Source of the DNA: Alopecurus myosuroides
Lineage: Eukaryota; Streptophyta; Magnoliopsida; Poales; Poaceae
Length of the DNA stretch: 64,000 bases
Reading direction: 5' to 3'
Assembly: GCA_028641055.1 (NCBI GenBank)
Contig: CM054059.1
Coordinates: 46,388,477-46,452,476, forward strand
Under the pieces are notes generated by a model. It searched no databases and was not told the origin of the DNA. It was given only the letters and a program-made list of their open reading frames with translations. This document shows positions 43,191 through 54,469 of this stretch, in pieces (position 1 is the stretch's first letter; each line of letters begins with the position of its first letter). The position numbers were made by a program, and so were the translations under genes.

Positions 43191-44748
43191 TCCATCTCAG
43201 CTTCTAAGAAATAAATATTGTTTTACTAACACAATAGTATGCTGCCAATCATGCTAACTCTTGAACTATGATATCACACGTCTTTATTTTGTGAATCTAA
43301 AAAATTATTTAGTTAAACAAAAATAAATAAGTAATAATAATCATGAATTCAATTAATCTTGAATTTGATATTGAATAATTTATATCTATAAATCCGTAAA
43401 TCGCAAATTGAAAAATAATATGTCTAAACTGATTAGAAAAAAAATGAGAGAAGTTCAAATATGATTTTCATATCATATTTTACATCATGTATATGACTTT
43501 TCTAAGTGGGGGTAATTATAGGGTCACCCCAGGCAAAGTGTCGAAACTAGGCTTTCTCGGGGAAACATGCCAAACTAGTGATTACTTAATTACATTTAAT
43601 AATTAATGCAGTATTACTTAATTCATAATTAGTGATTCTAAATTAAATTTCATATGTTTATGAAATAAAAACACGTAACAAGTTGAGCTCTTGTCTCTAT
43701 GGTCAAAGGTTGCCATTTGGAGCAATTTTACTAAAGGAATCATATTAAAATTATTTATAGAATTTACTCCAATGGGTATTATAATTCTAAATAAATTTTA
43801 AATGAGCTTAAAAATTAATCTGGGACAATAGGGATGAGAGTACACATATTTTACTCGTCAAATATAAAACTAGAATATTGTTTACATGATACTGTTTGTA
43901 GGATATTGTTTATAGGATATTGTCTGTAAGATATTTTTTACATGACAACCAACAACTAGCACATTATTACTACCTCCTGTCGTAAATACATGTCAGTCCT
44001 AGATAGCATATTGCTACTCCCTCCGGTTGTAAATACATGTCGTGTTAGAATGTATACGATCAAATTCACTGCATCAATATGCAATTTTATCTTGGCTTAT
44101 CCCTTTGCTTTGTGATTTTAAATTCACTTGCAGTCACGAGAAGGTTAAAAATGAACATCTACTTGTTTGGTTTTTGGATGCGATATATTGCATGCTTAAT
44201 TATGTTGCCTGATGCCGAAAAATAAGAATTCAGATGTGGAATCTGACATTTCGTTGGTGGAAAACATTGCACTTTGTCTATGTTGTCAGATTTGCTATTT
44301 AGTATTCAGATTGATATGTCAGTGCAGACTTTCTTGCTATAGTCAATCTATAGATTATTGAACACTTTTTTCTGTAAGAAAAAGAGTGGACTACATGACT
44401 AAGCATGGGAAATTTTCTCTTTACAAGATTAGTCTAGGATCGTGACCATTGTATTGATTTATTTTATACCCATTGCGAAGCACGGGCATTTTGCTAGTAA
44501 TTTAAAATCTCATAAAATCTATAAGAAAATATTCATGTATATACGTTTGCAGTATGTACATGTGGATTTTCAGCCACTTTTCAGTCGGTATATACACCGA
44601 AAACAAATATGGGGAGGAGAATAGAGTTATTTTTGTCTTTATAACACTCAAATGTATCTTTTTTTGTAGCCTGCAAATTAATGTATTATTTTAAAGTTGT
44701 TATAGAAATGTACGTATGTATCAGCGGAATTTCTTCTGATTTTTTTAC
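43191..44748. other. AT-rich intergenic sequence with MITE and Helitron traces
   Basis: No gene recognised. Partial Stowaway-like motifs (ctcctgtcgtaaatacatgt near 43975 and ctccctccggttgtaaatac near 44015) occur. A Helitron-like 3' end lies at 44469-44497. Confidence 0.4.
44469..44497 (+). mobile_element. Helitron-like 3' terminus
   Basis: cccattgcgaagcacggg forms the short GC hairpin seen near grass Helitron 3' ends, followed by cattttg and the terminal CTAG (44494-44497) and then T as at an AT target. The 5' end was not located. Confidence 0.5.
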
Positions 44749-44750
44749 TA

Positions 44751-44843
44751 CTACCTCCGATCCGATTTAACTGTCGTGAAAAGAGTACTAGAACAGTGCA
44801 AATCTATATGCAGCCCGCGACACTTATTGCGGACCGGAGGGAG
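44751..44843. mobile_element. Complete Stowaway MITE
   Basis: 93 bp with TIRs ctacctccgatccgattta and the complement ctccctccggtccgcaata, both leading to tgtcg, flanked by TA on each side (44749-44750 and 44844-44845). These are the hallmarks of Tc1/Mariner-type Stowaway elements. Confidence 0.8.
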
Positions 44844-45067
44844 TAGTGATTTTTTTTTTTCAAAATTCCTTATGTCCCTTGAGAACCAGAATGATTGGCT
44901 TCTCATTCAGTGTGCATGGCACAGAAAACATGTCTAGAAAACAAGACAATAGTGGTGTCGATCAATCAAGTCAGAGTAGAATCATAGATTACTTAAGCTC
45001 ATGTGTGACAGTAACTCATTCGAGACACATGTTACGGATAAATTATGCTGTGATTGCTCATAACCAA

Positions 45068-46612
45068 TTACATGAAACTCTTTTCTGGTTTTGTCACGAT
45101 CCAGCTCTCGATCTCCTTCTTGAGTTCAACCTGCAACGTGAATTGCGCCTTGGCGAACACAACGCACACCCTCTCGAGAACAAGCGCGTTGCGGAACAGC
45201 AGACTTGCTAGCACCCTATGCTGCAGTTCACACTGGTAGTTAACCATGTTGATCTCCTTCACTCGAAGCCGCAAGCACGGCATGGAGAAGCTCGACTTGT
45301 TGGGAACTAGGAGCTTGTCAAGAACTACGGGCTCGTCATGCTCGTCCTCCTCCTCACTATCGATCTCGCCGTACCGCGGGTACTCGATCGTCTCTACTGT
45401 TCTGTCCAGGTCGATCTCCATGTAGAGCGAGAGAACCTCGAGGTTTGGCGCCTGTTCCAGTATCCTCCGGACTGCTTCGTCGACGGTGCAACTACTCTGA
45501 ATGGGGCCTTGTAGCACGAGCCGCGTAAGGAAGCAAAATGAGGGGAACATGGTGAAGAATCCGCTGTCGTCCAAGCCTCGGTGGTGGAGGTGCAGGCGCT
45601 TCGACTCGGAGACTTTCTCGAGGAACCTCCGGAACCGGATGAACTCTTCCTCCTTGCGTCTCACTCTGCAGAAACGACCGACGGTGCACGAAGCGAGCCT
45701 AGGTGAGCCGCTCAGGGACATGAGCGACTCCTCGGGCATGCTACCGCTGTATTCCAGGGATCTCAGCTCCGACGCGTCGATCATTACTTTGGCAATGTTG
45801 TGGCAGCATCGGAGGGCAAACCTCCGTAGGCATTTGTTGAGCACGGAGACCTTTTCGAGATGGTTGTTGATTTCTAGCGTCAGGTCGACTAGGCGGGGGC
45901 AGCTCCAGATGAGTCTTTGGATGCTCGAATCATCGTCGTGGATGCCGGTCAGGCGCATCGTCTCTAGCAACGGCATGTCAACAACCTCCGGTAGATTCAG
46001 TCTGCAGTAGCTGAGGCACAGCGTCCGTATGGCGGTGCAGGAGTAGAGGCTTCTCGGTAGCGGATGCCCCCATCCGTTATCCTGGCTCGTCTCACTTCTG
46101 TCATCATCGTGGTTTCGACGCGCGCAGATGGGACCGATGAAGAAGCGCAGGTCGAGGTGGAGCTCCTCATTGCGGCGTCGCCTCAGCACATCAGAGAGCC
46201 ACTGGTCCACGGCGACAATGTCCCAACCGTGGCAGTTGTCAAAGGCGAAGTGGAAGGTTTGCAGCGGCACAGTGGTGAACCCCTGGCCGCCGGTGCCGCA
46301 TTGGCTGCGTCGGCGGAGTAGCGCAGAGCTGATGCAATCGAGGAGCACGCCGCTGCAGCTCCTCCTCTCCGCAGCCTCGCAGAAGTAGCTGTACCAGTCT
46401 TCTGTCCGCTCGCCTTCCACCTCCTCGAAGGATATTGTGTGCACGCTGCAGAAGATGTCGCGCCACCGGCTGCCGAGGATGGCCGCACGACCAGCTTCCT
46501 TGGTCGGGAGGAAGGAGAGCACGTGGCCCAGCACGCGATCGGGGAGCTCGCTGATGCGATCTCTCTGCCTCGACGACGACGGCGACTTCTTGGGCGGCGG
46601 CGGTGATGCCAT
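45068..46612 (-). CDS. F-box/LRR protein, subfamily beta (pair 3)
   Basis: Intact, intronless. The frame is open from 46699, but the methionine at 46612 (MASPPPPKK) matches the MASP start of the other beta genes and gives 514 residues. F-box at about residues 19-62 (RDRISELPDRVLGHVLSFL ... GSRWRDIF). Subfamily signatures are SFEEVEGERTEDWYS, DIVAVDQWLSDVL, SCPRLVDLTLE and RRFALRCCHN. An acidic segment (EEEDEHDEP, about residues 428-436) and an FBD-like end (KEINMVNYQCELQHRVLASL) follow. Probable SCF substrate receptor with unknown target. It is divergent from 46921-48483, with 308 bp between the start codons. It sits on the minus strand, whereas the beta genes of pairs 1 and 2 are on the plus strand. 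Confidence 0.9.
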   Translation of the reverse strand: MASPPPPKKSPSSSRQRDRISELPDRVLGHVLSFLPTKEAGRAAILGSRWRDIFCSVHTISFEEVEGERTEDWYSYFCEAAERRSCSGVLLDCISSALLRRRSQCGTGGQGFTTVPLQTFHFAFDNCHGWDIVAVDQWLSDVLRRRRNEELHLDLRFFIGPICARRNHDDDRSETSQDNGWGHPLPRSLYSCTAIRTLCLSYCRLNLPEVVDMPLLETMRLTGIHDDDSSIQRLIWSCPRLVDLTLEINNHLEKVSVLNKCLRRFALRCCHNIAKVMIDASELRSLEYSGSMPEESLMSLSGSPRLASCTVGRFCRVRRKEEEFIRFRRFLEKVSESKRLHLHHRGLDDSGFFTMFPSFCFLTRLVLQGPIQSSCTVDEAVRRILEQAPNLEVLSLYMEIDLDRTVETIEYPRYGEIDSEEEDEHDEPVVLDKLLVPNKSSFSMPCLRLRVKEINMVNYQCELQHRVLASLLFRNALVLERVCVVFAKAQFTLQVELKKEIESWIVTKPEKSFM

Positions 46613-46920
46613 GTCGACCGATCGACCTGTGCTTGGCAACTTCCTCTCCGTCAAAATATTGTCCGGTAGGAGAAACAGACTAATCAGGGGTCGGCCCAAA
46701 ATCTAACGAGTAGCAATATATCAGGGATTTCCGGGCCTGAAAGCATCCACGGTTTCGTTTCATAGTTGGTCGTATGCCAAGCAAAAATCGAAATAGAATC
46801 GGTGCATCTGCCGACTCCAACTCAAATTTCTCGGCTGCCTTGCCTTGTTGGGCAGCAAAATAAAAGGACACGCGCTAGGACTAGTACGCATCGCTTCTCC
46901 ATCAAAAGGGACCAAGCAAG
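46613..46920. promoter_or_regulatory. Shared intergenic region of divergent F-box pair 3
   Basis: 308 bp between the two start codons. A TATA-like aaaataaaagg lies at 46857-46867, about 55-65 bp before the plus-strand ATG. Promoter function is inferred from layout. Confidence 0.45.
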
Positions 46921-48483
46921 ATGAAGAGGCACGCGGACCGGCTGAGCGCTCTCCCGGACAAGGCGCTGGAGTGCATCCTCTCCAGCCTCGCCTCCGACGA
47001 GGCCACGCGCACCAGCGCCCTCTCCCGCCGGTGGCGTCGCGTCTGCGCAGCCGTCCCCGTTGTCGACCTTGTCGACCCCAATAAAGGCGACCGGCAGTGC
47101 TGTTCCAGTGAGCCCACCCCGGTCTGCTTCGACCAGAAGGTGACGGGGGCGATCCTCTTCAAGGCACCTACGACTCCCATCCGCACTCTCCGGCTCGACG
47201 TGTTCCACCCGCCGTACGACCTGCTCGACCAGTGGATCCTTGCTGCCACGTCCTCTGGGGCCGAGGAGATCGACGTCAAGCTCAGGTACTGGCACGACTC
47301 CAAACACAGGCTTTGCCCCTTCGGCTCCTCCAACAAGGCCTCGGGAGACTTCGACCAAGACCAAAGGAACAAGTATGTCAAGACGCAGCACCGTCTCTTC
47401 AGGTGCACCACGCTTCGCCGCCTGTGTCTGACCAACTGGACGCTTGATCTGCCACAGGGCATGGTAGCCTCGTCGCTGGAGAGGCTCTGCCTCAACAGGA
47501 TCATGGACCCAAACGGGCTGCTGCCGCAGCTGCTTTCCAACTGCCCACGCCTCCTTGACCTGACGTTGCAGGAGTGCCCGAGCGTCAAAGAGATCTCGGT
47601 ACAAAGCGCCCATCTTCAGAGCTTTTCCATGCTCTGCTGCCACCATGCCGAGCGCGTCAAGCTGCACACCTCGTGCCTGCGGTCGCTGCACTACCAAGGT
47701 GGCCTTCCTAGCGAGTCGCTCTTCGAGGTAGAAAGCTATCAAGGAGTCGTGGCCCTGACGGTTGAAATCTGTCAAGACCTCTCCGAAAGGGAATCAACTG
47801 AAATTGCTCCGGTCATGACGATCCTCAGCCGCTGCACCAAACTAACATATCTTCACCTTTCCTTGCGCCCGTCAATGGCTTACCACTGCGGCCTGTTCGC
47901 AGATGCTCTACGCAGGCTACCTATTAGGCAGTTGGGCCTCCAGGGCTGCTTGCGACACGACCATGCCGTCTGGTCCGTTGCCGTCTTGCTTCGTGAGACA
48001 GAGAACCTGCAAGTGTTGTCGTTGATTCCTCTCGATCCAAAGCCTCAAGACAAGAAGTCCTGCTGCATGTCCCATGACGAACCACATACCCAGCACAACA
48101 AAGACGACAGTGATGATCGGTTCCACCATAGTGGCCAGGTGACCAATAGTTTGCGGCAGATGTACATCAGGTGCTTGGACCGTACGCTGACAAGAATCAA
48201 CATTGTAAGTTATAAAGACCTACAGCTCGAAAGAATACTTGCAAAATTTCTTCTTTACAGGAGTAAGACTTTGGAGAAATTCCAAGTTACCTCAGTGGTC
48301 GATATTTTCCGGCATAAGGATAAGACTGATAGTTCCCGACACAAGGATCAGACTGATAGTTCCGGACACAAGGATCAGCTTGCTATTTCCCGACATAAGG
48401 ATAAGATTTCACGGGAGCTAAGATCCTGGCGTTCCAATCGCCACACCAGAGTAACCGTAAATTGGTGTCAGGAGAAGTTGTAA
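46921..48483 (+). CDS. F-box/LRR/FBD protein, subfamily alpha (pair 3)
   Basis: Intact, intronless, 520 residues, starting MKRHADRLSALPD. F-box at residues 4-48 (... LECILSSL, SRRWRRV). Shared alpha features are CFDQKVTGAILFK, DLLDQWILAATSSGAEEIDVKLRYW, YVKTQHRLFRCTTLRRL, NRIMDPNGLL, NCPRLLDLTLQECPS and CLDRTLTRINIVSYKDLQ (FBD-like). Unlike its relatives it carries a tandem 9-residue repeat (RHKDKTDSS type, residues 464-496) just before the conserved C-terminal RELRSWRSNRHTRVTVNW. Expected to act as SCF substrate receptor with its LRR/FBD part binding an unknown target. The partner 45068-46612 is divergent. Confidence 0.9.
   Translation: MKRHADRLSALPDKALECILSSLASDEATRTSALSRRWRRVCAAVPVVDLVDPNKGDRQCCSSEPTPVCFDQKVTGAILFKAPTTPIRTLRLDVFHPPYDLLDQWILAATSSGAEEIDVKLRYWHDSKHRLCPFGSSNKASGDFDQDQRNKYVKTQHRLFRCTTLRRLCLTNWTLDLPQGMVASSLERLCLNRIMDPNGLLPQLLSNCPRLLDLTLQECPSVKEISVQSAHLQSFSMLCCHHAERVKLHTSCLRSLHYQGGLPSESLFEVESYQGVVALTVEICQDLSERESTEIAPVMTILSRCTKLTYLHLSLRPSMAYHCGLFADALRRLPIRQLGLQGCLRHDHAVWSVAVLLRETENLQVLSLIPLDPKPQDKKSCCMSHDEPHTQHNKDDSDDRFHHSGQVTNSLRQMYIRCLDRTLTRINIVSYKDLQLERILAKFLLYRSKTLEKFQVTSVVDIFRHKDKTDSSRHKDQTDSSGHKDQLAISRHKDKISRELRSWRSNRHTRVTVNWCQEKL
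48310..48408 (+). repeat. Coding minisatellite, 27-bp unit
   Basis: Units at 48310-48336, 48337-48363, 48364-48390 and a partial one at 48391-48408. Each codes (R/G)HKD(K/Q)xxxS. The other alpha genes have a single SRHK or SRSK at this place, so the array is an expansion specific to this gene. The unit length is a multiple of 3, so the frame is kept. Confidence 0.85.
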
Positions 48484-49782
48484 TTGCACTTGTAAAAACG
48501 AAAATTAGAGAAAAAAAAATAGTGTTCTTCCTTTTAGTTAAAACCTGGATTGTGAGTATCATGCTTGAATATTTCTCTGTTGAAATTATTTTCTTTCTTA
48601 GTAACCTGACAAGTTAAGAACCCAACTAACTGGCATTATAGTTGGATGTATAGGATCTTTTTTTTGCGACTGTATAGGACCAGATAGGCACACATCAATA
48701 CAGCAGGGCAGAAATAGGATAAAAGAAAGTAAAAAAAAGAACAACACAGCTAATAAAACTGAAACTGCATCTGAAAGTTTATCGAAATTCTATTTGGCGG
48801 AAAACAGTAGTTCGACATGGGTTGTAACAGAAGTTAAAAAAAAAAATGTCTACACACTATAAAGTTGAGTTGGAAGAATGGACTACTTATTAGATAGACC
48901 ATACATTATGTACAACTCATTAAAAAGTTCCACTTTACTGAGAATTTGAGAACAAATAACGGCCAATAATGCTCTGCAGAAACTAGGGAAGCTACTCAAT
49001 TATTAAGCATGTGAACAGGATTTGATGAATACGGCATGGCCCGGGCCCCATGGGTGTGCAGCGGATGCGGCCGCACAGGGCCCAAAATTTGTATTCAAAG
49101 TTCCCATGTTTAGATAAAAAGTATGTTACCAAGCTACTCGCATATACGTCAACGAAGCAACGATGTAGTGGAAAGTACAATCTGCTTCTTCCCTTAGGTG
49201 GGCAGTTCGAATTCATCATGATGTAGTCTAGCTGCTTATTCCTTTTTATTATTTTAACCACTAAAGTTCAAAAACTACAAGGCAGGCCTCTACGGCCCAA
49301 GTGACACTTATTTTTCGAGTTATTATCGAACTCCTAAATTCATATTCTTTTTCTTCAAATGATAGCGATATTTCTTGGAGCGGAACAAAAATTAACGTCT
49401 ACCTATTCATGTGAAAGTTTGAAGACCCTCAAATTGGTGCCGAGGCACAAGGTTGCTGACTCATATAAACTCCTAAATTAAGATTTTGTAATTTGAAATG
49501 GTAGGAATATTTCTTAGAGGTGAACCGAATTAATAGTCATCGACCGATTTGAAAATTCGGAGGCCCTCACCTAGATGCTTCGCATGAGGCTGTGGACTCG
49601 TACGAGTCTAAAACGGAGGGAGGCCCCCTGCCGATTGATCAGTCTACCGACTTGAGGAAGCCAATGAGAAGTATTGAATCCTCAGGCTCCATTTTATCTT
49701 GTGTTTCTTCTTGACTACCTCTGTACTTGTGATCACCAATTGTCCAATCTGAACCCACACTTCCGCCGTCGGTCGCCGACTT
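48484..49782. other. Intergenic sequence
   Basis: No gene recognised. There are A-rich runs near 48510 and 48836, and no clear transposon ends. Confidence 0.4.
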
Positions 49783-52500
49783 ATTTTTGAAGCAAAGGGC
49801 AAAAGACTTGCCTTTTATATTGATATAGAAGGAGTAAACATGAGGTGGCCTAAGCCAAAATAAAAACACACAAGCAAGAAATAAACAAAGCTCGTCTCAG
49901 GAAACTAGTGCAGCAAAATGCTTGGCGCCAGCGGAGATCCAATTCTTGCTCTCGTCTTTTATCTTCTGAAAGAGTGCTGTCGGGGCCATGAACTTGTTGT
50001 TGAACACTCTCGCGTTCCTTTCCTTCCAGATCTCCCACGTGATAAGAGTGATTGCCGTCTTCAGGCCCTTCGGGTTAGCAGACGGCGCGGCGGCCAAAGC
50101 CTGCCAGTACTGTAGGACCGTGGGCCTCACAGTCCCCGAAATGTGCACGAAATCATTGCAAGCGAGCCACGGGGCCGCCGCCTGCCAGATGCGCCTGGAG
50201 TAACGACACTCAAACAAAATGTGGCGTGCCGTCTCCGGCTGGGCCCTGCAAAGTTGGCATTCAGGGGAATACGGCCATCCCCTTACGGCAAGGCGGTCCG
50301 AAGTCCAAAGCCTGTTCTGCACCACCAACTAGGCGAAGAAGCGGCACTTCGGCGGCGCCCAAACCTTCCAAACGATGTTTTCAAAGGAGCAAGGAATAGA
50401 TCCCCTGAATTGAACTCTGTAGGCAGACCCTGCCGAGTATTTCCCGTCTGCCGTAAGCGTCCATGAGATGGAGTCAGAAATGCCTGGCGACAACACCAAC
50501 CCCTGCAGCAGCTCCCAAAGGGTAAGGAACTGCTCGATGTGCTCCACCGAAAAGGACTGAAAGGGGATATCCGCCATCCAAGTGTGGCCTGTGATTGCAT
50601 CGAAAACCCTTCTATTCTTTCCCCTAGACGCCGCGAAAATCTTAGGCGCTATTGATCTTGGAGTGGCCCGTTGAGCCAGGCGGAGTTCCAGAAGTAGGCC
50701 GTCTTACCATCCCCAATCGTGACCCTTGTAGAAGCGTTGAAAAGGTCCCTATCCACCTGGTCGTTTGGGGCGTCGAGGCCTACCCAGGACTTGTCCGGGG
50801 CTACCCATTCATACCAAAGCCAGCGCAGCCGCAGGGCTCATGCAAACTTCTCCAGGTCCAGCTGACTTTGCATTTCCCCCCGCTAACTGTTTCACTGCAG
50901 GCCCATAGCATACCGCGCCTTATTTTATCAAACGCCTTCAGCGTGCCTTTGTCCACCTTGATCGCCGTGAGCAAAAAAATAGGCATCGAGGTCAGGACAG
51001 ATTTGACCAGTTCCGTGCATCCAGCCCTATTCAGAAACTTAGCCTTCCAAGGGTTCAGCTTTGCAGCAGCCTTGTCAATGTAGGGCTGGAGATCGATCTT
51101 CCGAAGCCTACCCAACGATAGCGGGAGCCCCAAGTATGTGAGGGGGAACGTGGTCACCGCGGCAGGGAAGAGCTGCAGGATCTCAGTGACATCCAGATCA
51201 TCGCATCTGATAGGCGCCACTGCACTTTTGGCCGCATTAGTCACCAGACCGGTGACAATCCCGAAATTCTCCAGAATCGCCACTAAGTTGGAGACATCCT
51301 GTCCATTAGGAGACAGAAAGATCACAGCATCATCCGCGTACAGTGAGATCCGTGACTTGATGAACCCCCCGGCAGGGGCTGCAGCAGACCCGAAGAAGTG
51401 GCCAGATCAAGGATTCTCTCCAGAGGGTCGATGGCTAGGTCAAACAGAAGAGGAGAGAGAGGGTCGCCATGTCTGAGGCCCCTTCCATGCGGGATTTCCT
51501 TCCCAGGAATTCCATTAAGCAGTACCCGAGAGGTGGAGGTAGACCATATAAGGGAGGCCCATGCCCGCCACCTTGGCGGGAAACCCCTACGTTGCATAAG
51601 ATCGAGGATGTAGTCCCATCTGACAGTATCAAAAGCCTTGGCAATGTCTAGCTTGATTAGCAGGGCAGGTGTCTTGCTCCGATGTAACCGACGTGTGACG
51701 TTTCTGACGTACATGAAGTTGTCGTGGATGCTGCTGGACTTGATGAAGGCACTCTGGCAGTTGGAGATGATCTCATTCATCTTAGGGCGCAGACGGGAAG
51801 CCATAGCCTTCGCAATGATTTTAGGAACAATGTGGATGAGGCTGATAGGTCTAAAATCTGTGATGCTATCCGCGCCCTCTTTCTTCGGCAGCAAGGTGAT
51901 GCAAGCGGTGTTTACGAGATGGAAGTTGGCCACAGTTAGCTCCGAAAAAGCGTCCACGACCTTTATTAAGATCATCCTTAATGAGCGTCCAGCAAGAGCG
52001 GAAGAAGTTGGTAGTGAACCCATCCGGACGAGGGGCTTTGTCAGTAGGAAGGTCATCCAATGCAGCTTTGATCTCATCTTCGGAGAAAGGCAAGCCAGAC
52101 CCTCCAGATCCTCTACCACTGGTGCCATGGCATGCCAATTGAAATCCATCTGTCGCGGGGGAGGGGCACCAAGCACAGAAGAAAAGTGATCGAGAATGAG
52201 CTCCTCTTTGTCTTCATGGCTTACAACCCAGCCCTCATTGTGTTTCAACCGTTGAATGGTGTTTTTCCTGCGGCGGGAGTTCACCCTAAGATGGAAGAAT
52301 TTGGAATTTGCGTCTCCCTCCCTCAAGAAGGTGATTCGACTGCCGCTTCCTAGATCGATCCAAGACAACGAGTCCGAGAACACGCCGCTTCAGAGACGCC
52401 CTGATGTCCCGCTCCGCCTCCGAAAGAGTGCTCTCTTCTTGCGCAATGTCCAACTGCAGGATGACATCGAGGGGCATGATCAACTGTTGTTTATGGTCTG
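49783..52500 (-). mobile_element. 5'-truncated, frameshifted LINE
   Basis: The 3' end on the plus strand starts tttttgaagcaaagggcaaa (49783), the same 3' terminus family as 36191. The ORF2 remnant runs to about 52500, where it joins the duplicated block 52565-52800. ORF1 and endonuclease are absent. Confidence 0.8.
49897..52500 (-). pseudogene. LINE ORF2 remnant: reverse transcriptase and zf-RVT
   Basis: Needs at least four frames (about 52500-52286, 52383-51322, 51325-50801, 50600-49897). The N-terminal linker has QEESTLSEAERDIRASLK and SRITFLREGDANSKFFH. Reverse transcriptase motifs: DKAPRPDGFTTNFFRSCW, FRPISLIHIVPKIIAKAM, GDPLSPLLFDLAIDPL, and the catalytic YADDAVIFLSPNG reached only after a one-base shift near 51345. 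zf-RVT: SPECQLCRAQPETARHILF and WEIWKERNARVFN. The element cannot code a working enzyme. Confidence 0.85.
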
Positions 52501-52564
52501 CATGAAGTATCAGTTGGCATGATTGGCAATGCAAAATTGGTTGACATAATTGAGTTACTGACAT

Positions 52565-52800
52565 CAGGATAAATCCCCCTAACAATGCAATGCTCTCACC
52601 TTCATCTACAACATGTAAGTGGAAGTGGTTTAAGGAATAGAAGGAATGCTCATGAAAATAAGTCAGCAGAATCAAACATATTGTTATCTCGGAATGATAG
52701 ATAAGTACCACATGTTTGCATGAATTGGAAGCTGCTCTTATTTTCGTATTATATTGGTTCTGAAGTTATTGACCAAAAATGGTCAGAAATATAGTAGATT
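52565..52800. repeat. Duplicated block, second copy of 35740-36190
   Basis: See the other copy for shared signposts. This copy directly abuts the LINE insertion and lacks about 200 bp of the middle part. Confidence 0.75.
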
Positions 52801-52989
52801 GTAAACATCTTAAATTAGTAATAAGAGGTTGTCAGCAATCAGCATCAGACACATTGCTGGATTAACATGTTTGCCTCTTTTTTTTGTCAAACCACATGAC
52901 TGCAATGCAAATCAAAATTTTAACTATCCTGAAGAAAAAATAGGGATCTCTGTGAGGCTGAGAACATGAATGAAAGAAGCAAGACCCTA

Positions 52990-54135
52990 GTCTGTAGCAT
53001 TCTTCACTTAGAAAACAAGGCTGACATAAACCAACAAGCCATGGTGACTAAGCATTCATATACAAATGCCGCAGAATACTCACAATCTAGACACTTGAGA
53101 ATCAAATGCGCCGTTAATGAAAATCTTGCGGGAACAGAGATGACAAAGTACACAAAACAACCATTGCTTCTAGCGATCAAGCTAGCGCACTTATGCAATA
53201 GGCCAATTGCTTACAGCCTCACTGGTGTCATTGGCAGCGGCGTGTTCAGTTCAGAGGGAACTGCCATGAGACTCGGTACCGCAGGATCATTAATTCCTGA
53301 AGTTGTAAGATATGGCAATGGGAAAAAAAAACAGGCACTGAGCCATTTTGTCGAACATGTAGCAGACCTCGCCAGCCCAAGAACTGGTAAGCAGATGCTT
53401 GTCGCTTGTCGATGGCGCGCAGTTGACGCGTTCCCGTGGAAGTGGAGCTGTCAGCGAAGCGGCGGCGATGCTCACGGCGGAGGAAGTGGGAGGGCGGAGG
53501 CCGCAAGATGCGCGCGGCGGAGCGTCTCTGATCGGATGGGACAGGCATGAGGAGGGCTTGAGCGGGGAGGAGGAGACCACCGGTGGGACGCGGACGCATT
53601 TCAAGGACACGGAGGGCGAAGTGCTGCTGCTTCCACCCTGATATGCGCAATGGAGGGTCAAGTGATTTGCGCTTCCTCCCGGGTCATCCCACATCCTAGT
53701 ACCCTTTGCATCCGACCTCTCGGTCCTGACGCTTCTCGCCGCCTCCGCCCTCCCACTTCCGAAAGCCATCCTCCGTCCGCCGTGAGCATCGCCACCGCAT
53801 CGCTGAGAGCGCCTCCCCACCTCGCTCCGCTTTCCCGCCCCCTTTCCTTGGCCTGCGACATGTTCGACCAAATGCTTTAGGACCATTCTCCCCATTTCCC
53901 CAGCTTTCAGAAAATCTTCGCCACTCCCATCAACGCGCATTTGAGGGGCTTTGATAATTTTGTAAATCTACGCCCATTTGACACGATTGCTGGACTAGCC
54001 AGGGGCGCTTTCATGGTACTCGGTTGTCAGTTTCATTATTCTGCACCATTTGTCCATTTGTATGTATGCTTAGTCCCCATATGGCATGTCGGTTTATGTC
54101 AGCCATGTTTCCTAAGTGAGAATGATATACACTGC
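52990..54135. repeat. Long imperfect inverted repeat (foldback), centre near 53640
   Basis: The left arm (about 52990-53640), read as reverse complement, matches the right arm (about 53640-54135). Both hold gcctccgccctcccacttc, cgccgtgagcatcgcc, acatgttcga(c)caaa, gtatgaatgcttagt / gtatgtatgcttagt and ggtttatgtcagcc followed by a ttcctaagtg-like run. The arms are colinear with interruptions. The right arm is the direct copy of the block at 28850-29700. Open frames in it (for example 53290-53940 minus) show no known domain. Confidence 0.75.
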
Positions 54136-54370
54136 AGGAGCCCTCGAGCGTTTGGATAAAGAAAGTAAAAACTGGTTGATTCAGGTGTATGTATGCACCT
54201 AACAGTCTCATTATTACCAAACAAATATGTAAACTGTAAACTGGTTGATAGCATTCAGTTCTACGAGTATCGGTGCAAGCTTGTGGTACTTTCAATGCCT
54301 CAAGTCACCTCCAGTTTTGATATGGAATAAGTATTCGAACCCTTCTCACCCCCTAACATGTTTCACATGG
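53640..54370. repeat. Duplicated block, second copy of 28850-29700
   Basis: Direct-orientation relative of 28850-29700 and at the same time the right arm of the foldback. Confidence 0.75.
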
Positions 54371-54469
54371 ATTGCTTCTGTTCATTTAAATACTAGTAGT
54401 ATGTCACATGTATTAAGTTTTTTTTTAAATAATACGTTTTTATTACGTATTTCGAAAAATAATACGCAG

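Noticed and set aside
45501..46388. Plus-strand frames of 85-169 codons opposite the pair 3 beta gene
   Set aside because: Antisense shadows of a well-supported F-box gene.
48301..48412. CRISPR-like array
   Set aside because: Units are contiguous 27-bp coding repeats without spacers, in an eukaryotic gene.
53290..53940. 216-codon minus-strand frame in the foldback
   Set aside because: It is not preserved in the other arm or in the 28850 block and shows no domain; the inverted repeat explains the open frame better.
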